Positions 32,395 to 36,652 of a stretch of DNA of 36,652 bases are shown one piece after another. The notes under the pieces were generated by a model that saw only the letters and a program-made list of their open reading frames with translations, did no database searches and had not been told where the DNA came from. The stretch is taken from assembly GCA_019634365.1 (NCBI GenBank), contig JAHQVM010000112.1, forward strand, positions 1 through 36,652, in the 5' to 3' direction. The DNA comes from Flavobacteriaceae bacterium. Its GTDB lineage: Bacteria > Bacteroidota > Bacteroidia > Flavobacteriales > Flavobacteriaceae. Both the position numbers and the translations under genes were made by a program. Within the stretch, counting starts at the first letter, position 1. Every line of letters starts with the position of its first letter.

Positions 32395-33033
32395 TTAATT
32401 CATTTCGATCACCACTTCTTCGACGCCGCGCCGAACTTTCTTCAAATCGGAAAATAAATCGTCTTCGGCACGATACCCTACAGGAAGCACCAATACGGAA
32501 GACAATCCTTTTTCGGCAAGCCCTAAGAAATCGTTGTATTTAAGCGGTTCAAAACCTTCCATAGGACATGCATCTATGCCTTCCAGTGCACAAACGGTAA
32601 GTAGATTACCCAAGGCAATGTAGGCTTGCTTTGCCATCCAAAGGGAAACATCGGCAGTTTCTTTGGCACCAAAGGATTCCAGCAAGTGATCCTCGAAGGA
32701 CTCCAAAATCTCGCGTGGTGTATTGCGAATATCTACGACCCGGTTAAAATGTCCCTTGATATAGTCTGGTGAGATGGTATTTTCCCGACAAATTACCAAT
32801 ACGTGAGAAGCGTCGCGTACTTGCAATTGATCCATGGACAACGGAACCAATTGCTCCTTGATCTCTTGATTAGAGATTACCAACATTTTCAATGGCTGCA
32901 ATCCATAGGAAGTTGCCGTTAAATTGAAGGCATCCTTAAGGATTTGAATCTGTTCTTCCGATAGTTTTTTGGAAGGATCAAACTTTTTACAAGCGTAGCG
33001 CCATTTTAATTTTTCAATGATTTGAGAAGCCAT
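32395..33033 (-). CDS. NfsB-like nitroreductase family protein
   Basis: This 212-residue FMN-dependent oxidoreductase has the family N-terminus (LKWRYACKKFDPSKKLSEEQ), TSYGLQPLKMLVI, a KQAYIALGNLLTVCALEGID helix, and DACPMEGFEP near the C-terminus. Such NAD(P)H enzymes reduce nitroaromatics, quinones or flavins; the physiological role is unknown. It is the first gene of a two-gene unit with the M23 peptidase gene. Confidence 0.9.
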   Translation of the reverse strand: MASQIIEKLKWRYACKKFDPSKKLSEEQIQILKDAFNLTATSYGLQPLKMLVISNQEIKEQLVPLSMDQLQVRDASHVLVICRENTISPDYIKGHFNRVVDIRNTPREILESFEDHLLESFGAKETADVSLWMAKQAYIALGNLLTVCALEGIDACPMEGFEPLKYNDFLGLAEKGLSSVLVLPVGYRAEDDLFSDLKKVRRGVEEVVIEMN

Positions 33034-33058
33034 AATAATTCACCTTAACTTTACGGTA

Positions 33059-33093
33059 CAAAAATACGCATCCCTGCGTTGGATTTTGGCAAA
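33059..33093 (-). promoter_or_regulatory. candidate promoter for the nitroreductase gene
   Basis: On the minus strand, TTTG (33093-33090), 23 nt, then TATTTTTG (33066-33059), at the upper limit of the Bacteroidota spacing. The start would be about 20 nt before the ATG at 33033. Confidence 0.5.
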
Positions 33094-33131
33094 CACCATC
33101 GAATAATTCAATCGCACCAAAAAGAAATATT

Positions 33132-33521
33132 ATGTCCGATATTGACCAACGTATCAACCGTAGTGAAACCCGTATTTTCAGAGCGGTTTTTCCCAATACC
33201 ACCAATCATTACGACACCTTATTTGGCGGTACTGCCCTTCATATGATGGACGAGGCCTCATTTATATGTGCCACGCGCTTCAGTCGCAAGAAGGTGGTTA
33301 CCGTTTCTACAGATAAGATCGACTTTACAACACCCATCCCTCAAGGAACCATTGTAGAGTTGGTAGCCCGGGTGGACAAAGTGGGCAGATCCAGTTGTGT
33401 GGTGAAAGTAGATATCTTTATGGAAGACATGTACAGTGATAAAAGGGATAAAGCGGTAACAGGCTATTTTACTTTTGTGGCCGTGGGTGATGACAAGAAG
33501 CCTATTCCTATAGTGGGGTAG
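33132..33521 (+). CDS. acyl-CoA thioesterase (hotdog fold)
   Basis: This 129-residue protein belongs to the YciA/BFIT-type acyl-CoA hydrolases. NHYDTLFGGTALHMMDEASF carries the catalytic Asp in the MDEAS helix, and KIDFTTPIPQGTIVEL follows. It hydrolyses acyl-CoA thioesters, chain length unknown, in the cytoplasm. It is divergent from the nitroreductase gene and ends at a terminator shared with the tRNA. Confidence 0.88.
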   Translation: MSDIDQRINRSETRIFRAVFPNTTNHYDTLFGGTALHMMDEASFICATRFSRKKVVTVSTDKIDFTTPIPQGTIVELVARVDKVGRSSCVVKVDIFMEDMYSDKRDKAVTGYFTFVAVGDDKKPIPIVG

Positions 33522-33536
33522 TATTAATAATAACAA

Positions 33537-33566
33537 AAAACGCCTCACCTTACGGTGAAGCGTTTT
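33537..33566. terminator. bidirectional terminator between the thioesterase gene and tRNA-Ser
   Basis: A stem of 12 pairs with one C/A mismatch (AAAACGC-C-TCACC / GGTGA-A-GCGTTTT) and a TTAC loop. Both strands end in T runs (TTTTGCTT on plus, TTTTTTGTTA on minus), so it can end both convergent units. Confidence 0.8.
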
Positions 33567-33571
33567 GCTTG

Positions 33572-33656
33572 CGGAGGAAGAGGGATTCGAACCCCCGGAG
33601 GTGTGACCCTCAACAGTTTTCAAGACTGCCGCATTCGACCACTCTGCCATTCCTCC
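33572..33656 (-). tRNA. tRNA-Ser(UGA)
   Basis: The minus strand folds as a class II tRNA of 85 nt: acceptor GGAGGAA/TTCCTCC, D-arm with GCAGAGTGGTCGAATGC, anticodon loop CTTGAAA (anticodon TGA), a long variable arm (GAGGGTCACACCTC) and T-arm GGGGGTTCGAATCCCTC. The discriminator is G and no CCA is encoded. The long variable arm is the seryl identity element, and the anticodon decodes UCA (and UCN by wobble). Confidence 0.96.
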
Positions 33657-33667
33657 TTTAGCGGGTG

Positions 33668-33675
33668 CAAATATA
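33668..33675 (-). promoter_or_regulatory. -7 box of tRNA-Ser
   Basis: TATATTTG on the minus strand lies 12 nt upstream of the tRNA 5' end. A TTTG lies 24 nt further upstream, slightly beyond the usual spacing. Confidence 0.55.
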
Positions 33676-33828
33676 CAAGGCTTTTTCTTTTTCTGAAAAC
33701 AAATTTTGAAGAATCCACTTAAAAGGTTGATGTTTAAAATTCAATCAGAAGATGATAAATTCTACACTTCATAATTGCCCATGATTACTTTTCAAATAAG
33801 TGATTCTTGTACTTAAAAGACTTTTAAT

Positions 33829-35214
33829 CTATCGTTTTATCACCTTCTTCACCGTTACTTTGTCCACTGCCTCCAACTTGAAAAAGAACAAACCACTGGG
33901 CAGGTGGGCCACATCCAAAGTGGTGAGGTTTCCTTCACGTTCCATCATTTTTTCGCCACGTACTCCATATACGGTAAGTCGGGTAATAGGCTCTTGGGAT
34001 TGTATGGTAAGTTGGTCATCCACTGGATTGGGAACCAATCGTACGGCCAAGGCATTGTTATCCTCCACCCCGGCTATGGTGGTGTTTTCGTACCAAGCGA
34101 GCTTATCGTCATTCTGCGAAGCGGATAACACATCCATATCGGTATCGTTATCGAGATCGGCAGCAAAAACTTGTCTTGTACTGAGCAAATCGACTGTAAT
34201 AATGATTTCAGAGCTAAAATTGCCCGCGCCATCCAAATTCTCATACCATGCCACTTTTCCATCCACAGAAGAACCAGAAATCACATCCATATCATCGTCA
34301 TTATCCAGATCGGCAGCATAAACCGATAATGCGAATACTGCTTGATCGGTAATCACCTGTTCTGGGCCAAAAGTGCCTTGCCCGTCTAAATTTTCAAACC
34401 ATGCCACCTTGTCCGCTGCATTAGTAGTTGACAATACATCATTATCATTGTCTCCATCTAAATCTACAGAAAATACACTCGATACCGTTAACGCACTCCC
34501 CGCTATAATCTGTTGGGAGCCAAAACTTCCAAACCCATCTTCATTTTCATACCATGAAACCGTTACGGAACCAGATGAAGAGCCAACAACATCTAAATCC
34601 AGATCGCCGTCAATATCCACAAGTATAACGGATCGCGAATTAGATGCCCCATCATTTATAGACTGTCTTGGACCAAAGTTGCCCAATCCATCTAAATTTT
34701 CAAACCAAGAGACACCATTAAAATCCGAACCAAGTACCACATCCGGGTCGTTATCACCATCAATATCCTCGACACGCATGTTGTATGACCCCGCTCCAGG
34801 GCTTGACCCATCATAAATTCCATGGGTAACATCAAAAGTTCCCAAGCCATCCGTATTTTCGTACCATACCAAGGCATCCAAGAATGGACTTACAGCTAAT
34901 ATGTCCATATCATTATCCCCATCGAGATCAGCTGCGACCACATTTTCGGGTATGCTAAGATTTGAAATTTCAATGGCTGGTCCAAAAGTCCCTTGACCAT
35001 CCAAATGTTGATACCAAGTAACCGTGTTGCCAAAGCGATTGGCAGAGACTACGTCCTTAAAATTATCCCCATTCAAATCGGCCACAAAAAGCGATTGGGT
35101 GCCATCGGCATCATCAGCAATAATCTGTTGAGAACCAAATTGGGCTATTGCATAATGGCACACCATATTCGATAAGAGCACCCATAATAAACCTGGGTGG
35201 ATTGCAAGTTTCAT
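33829..35214 (-). CDS. secreted seven-repeat FG-GAP/VCBS-like propeller protein, T9SS (copy 1)
   Basis: This 461-residue protein begins with a signal peptide (MKLAIHPGLLWVLLSNMVCHYAIA). Seven repeats of about 48 residues follow, each like DLDGDNDMDILAV...VWYENTDGLGTF. The acidic DxDGDxDxD loop binds calcium in FG-GAP/VCBS propellers. Seven repeats suggest a seven-bladed beta-propeller. A type A T9SS sorting domain ends it (VRLVPNPVDDQLTI onward, ending VKKVIKR). It probably binds a surface ligand or carbohydrate; no catalytic motif is seen. The ATG at 35214 is preferred over a GTG at 35226 because the signal peptide starts at MK. It is the last gene of a tandem array. Confidence 0.88.
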   Translation of the reverse strand: MKLAIHPGLLWVLLSNMVCHYAIAQFGSQQIIADDADGTQSLFVADLNGDNFKDVVSANRFGNTVTWYQHLDGQGTFGPAIEISNLSIPENVVAADLDGDNDMDILAVSPFLDALVWYENTDGLGTFDVTHGIYDGSSPGAGSYNMRVEDIDGDNDPDVVLGSDFNGVSWFENLDGLGNFGPRQSINDGASNSRSVILVDIDGDLDLDVVGSSSGSVTVSWYENEDGFGSFGSQQIIAGSALTVSSVFSVDLDGDNDNDVLSTTNAADKVAWFENLDGQGTFGPEQVITDQAVFALSVYAADLDNDDDMDVISGSSVDGKVAWYENLDGAGNFSSEIIITVDLLSTRQVFAADLDNDTDMDVLSASQNDDKLAWYENTTIAGVEDNNALAVRLVPNPVDDQLTIQSQEPITRLTVYGVRGEKMMEREGNLTTLDVAHLPSGLFFFKLEAVDKVTVKKVIKR

Positions 35215-35229
35215 TCTAGCAGCCACCTC

Positions 35230-36615
35230 TTACCGTTTGATCACCTTCTTCACCGTTACTTTGTCCACTGCCTCCAACTTAAAAAAGAACAAACCACTGG
35301 GCAGGTGGGCCACATTCAATGAGGTGAGGTTTCCTTCCCGTTCCATCACTTTTTCACCACGTACTCCGTATACGGTAAGCCGGGTAATAGGCTCATGGGA
35401 TTGTATGGTAAGTAGGTCATCCACTGGATTGGGAACCAATCGTACGGCCAAAGCCCTGTTGTCTTCCACCCCGGCTATGGTGGTGTTTTCGTACCAAGCG
35501 AGCTTATCGTCATTCTGCGAAGCAGAGAGTACATCCATATCGGTATCATTGTCCAGATCGGCTGCAAATACTTGCCTTGTACCCAACAAACTTTCCGTAA
35601 TTATATTTTGGGAACTAAAATCTCCGAGACCATCCATATTTTCAAACCAAGCCACTTTTCCATCCACGGAAGAACCCGATATTACATCCATATCATTGTC
35701 ATTGTCCAGATCGGCTGCATAAACAGAAATGGCAAACACTGCTTGATCGGTAATGACTTGTTCGGGACCAAAAGTTCCCTGGCCATCCAAGTTCTCATGC
35801 CATGCTATTAAGTCATGTGAAGCCATAGCAGTAATAATATCTATGTCGTTATCACCATCCAGATCGGCACAAAATAGGGAGCTGGTGGAAGTAGTCGTAT
35901 TGGCTACCATAATGTTAGTACTGAAATCTCCCATCCCATCTAGATTTTCGAACCAATAGAGGCTATTGGCGCCAGAACCATTAGCCACTAGGTCTAAATC
36001 ATTATCCCCGTCAATATCAACGGCACTTATATTTCGAGTAACCGAAATATCTGTTGATACCTGTTGTTGTGAGCCAAAATTGCCAAGACCATCTAAGTTC
36101 TCGAACCATGATACTCCATCAAAATTAGATGCCATGGCCACATCTAAATCATTGTCACCATCCAAATCTGCAGCTACCATTGCATAGGCCCCAATCCCTA
36201 CACTGGTGCCATCGAAAATGCCATGGGAAACATCGAAGGTCCCTAAACCATCTGTATTCTCATACCACAAAACTGAGTCATTGGCCAAGGAATTGGCTAA
36301 AACATCTAAGTCATTATCACCATCAACATCGGCAGCTACTACCGTTTTGGGTTCATTTAAAAAGGCAATTTCTATTTCGGGTCCGAAGGATCCTTGCCCA
36401 TCCAAATGTTTATACCATGCAATCGAATTTTCAAACCGATTGGCAGAGACTACATCCTTAAAATTATCCCCATTCAAATCGGCCACAAAAAGCGTTTGAA
36501 CCCCATCGGCTTCAATGCTTATAATTTGCTGGGAGCCAAATTGGGCTACGGCATAATGGCACACCATATTCGATAAGAGCACCCATAAAAAACATGGGTA
36601 GATTGTAAGTTTCAT
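35230..36615 (-). CDS. secreted seven-repeat FG-GAP/VCBS-like propeller protein, T9SS (copy 2)
   Basis: This is a tandem paralog of the preceding protein with the same length, 461 residues, and the same plan: signal peptide (MKLTIYPCFLWVLLSNMVCHYAVA), seven DxDGDxDxD repeats, T9SS tail ending VKKVIKR. The first repeat, the last two repeats and the tail are near-identical to copy 1. Repeats 2 to 5 differ strongly (for example repeat 3 reads VAADLDGDNDLDVAMAS against VEDIDGDNDPDVVLGS). The stop is separated from the copy 1 ATG by 15 nt, so the copies are co-transcribed. The promoter is not in the window. Confidence 0.88.
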   Translation of the reverse strand: MKLTIYPCFLWVLLSNMVCHYAVAQFGSQQIISIEADGVQTLFVADLNGDNFKDVVSANRFENSIAWYKHLDGQGSFGPEIEIAFLNEPKTVVAADVDGDNDLDVLANSLANDSVLWYENTDGLGTFDVSHGIFDGTSVGIGAYAMVAADLDGDNDLDVAMASNFDGVSWFENLDGLGNFGSQQQVSTDISVTRNISAVDIDGDNDLDLVANGSGANSLYWFENLDGMGDFSTNIMVANTTTSTSSLFCADLDGDNDIDIITAMASHDLIAWHENLDGQGTFGPEQVITDQAVFAISVYAADLDNDNDMDVISGSSVDGKVAWFENMDGLGDFSSQNIITESLLGTRQVFAADLDNDTDMDVLSASQNDDKLAWYENTTIAGVEDNRALAVRLVPNPVDDLLTIQSHEPITRLTVYGVRGEKVMEREGNLTSLNVAHLPSGLFFFKLEAVDKVTVKKVIKR

Positions 36616-36630
36616 TCTAGCAGCCACCTC

Positions 36631-36652
36631 TTACCGTTTGATCACCTTCTTC
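36631..36652 (-). CDS. 3' end of a third propeller paralog
   Basis: The last 22 bases encode KKVIKR and a TAA stop in the same frame and context as the end of copy 2. The junction following it (AAGAGGTGGCTGCTAGAATG) is the same as between copies 1 and 2. Only six codons are visible, but their position exactly one repeat period (1401 bp) away makes a third copy nearly certain. Confidence 0.8.

Larger units (their letters stand above)
33829..36652 (-). repeat. head-to-tail tandem gene array, 1401-bp period
   Basis: Stop codons at 35232 and 36633 and start codons at 35214 and 36615 are each exactly 1401 bp apart. The intergenic junctions are identical, the gene ends nearly so, and the middle parts have diverged. 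The left end is bounded by tRNA-Ser; the right end lies outside the window. Confidence 0.9.

Noticed and set aside
33800-34321. Open frame of 173 codons on the plus strand and similar frames at 34373-34816, 35237-35722 and 36129-36499
   Set aside because: These are mirror frames of the propeller genes. Their repeated Ser/Pro-rich products recur only because the real genes on the minus strand are repetitive.
33829-36652. Short repeated DNA units that could look like a CRISPR or minisatellite
   Set aside because: The repeats are codon-phased 48-residue blade units within genes, with no constant repeat and unique spacer pattern.

Overview
The window looks like chromosome from a Bacteroidota bacterium of the family Flavobacteriaceae, probably a marine one. 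Four things point there. Several secreted proteins end in type IX secretion (T9SS) sorting domains. Many genes are preceded by the Bacteroidota promoter pattern TTG-N~20-TAnnTTTG. There is a FecI/FecR/TonB-dependent receptor regulatory module. The block dgkA-ftsK-lolA-lptG-ribB looks like a typical flavobacterial neighbourhood (from memory). I see no phage, insertion sequence, CRISPR array or rRNA; there is one tRNA-Ser(UGA).

Layout. 1-4168 (minus) is a tightly packed operon: FMN reductase, pabB, tilS and a dsbD-like gene cut by the left edge. 4248-5777 is a secreted T9SS protein with a duplicated domain. 6112-8708 (minus) carries lpdA, a CPBP membrane protease and an Lrp/AsnC regulator. The regulator is divergent from a methionine gamma-lyase-like enzyme (8879-10099). 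10171-11580 (minus) is a tail-fibre/adhesin-like protein with an S74 self-cleaving chaperone. 11896-14840 (plus) carries an NhaC antiporter and two peroxiredoxins (AhpC type and Tpx).

14845-20480 is the most interesting part. An ECF sigma factor, a FecR anti-sigma factor and an STN-domain TonB-dependent receptor face a divergent lipoprotein of 561 residues with five Kazal-like modules. A 30-bp two-box element (GGTAGGGTTTT, 11 nt, TTGTCGTA) occurs twice with identical spacing: once just before fecR and once before the lipoprotein gene. I read this as the target promoter of the sigma factor. That makes receptor, anti-sigma factor and Kazal lipoprotein one signal-responsive cell-surface system with an unknown ligand.

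20614-27313 (plus) is the envelope/division block dgkA, ftsK, lolA, lptG and a RibB with a degenerate GTP cyclohydrolase II half. 27291-28502 (minus) is a DegT-type aminotransferase. 28636-31720 (plus) holds a methyltransferase, an AraC regulator, two DUF proteins and a GNAT acetyltransferase. 31782-33033 (minus) carries an M23 peptidase and a nitroreductase, followed by a plus-strand hotdog thioesterase and the minus-strand tRNA-Ser. From 33829 to the right edge lies a head-to-tail array of secreted seven-repeat propeller proteins with T9SS tails. It has two full copies and the last codons of a third, and a repeat period of exactly 1401 bp.
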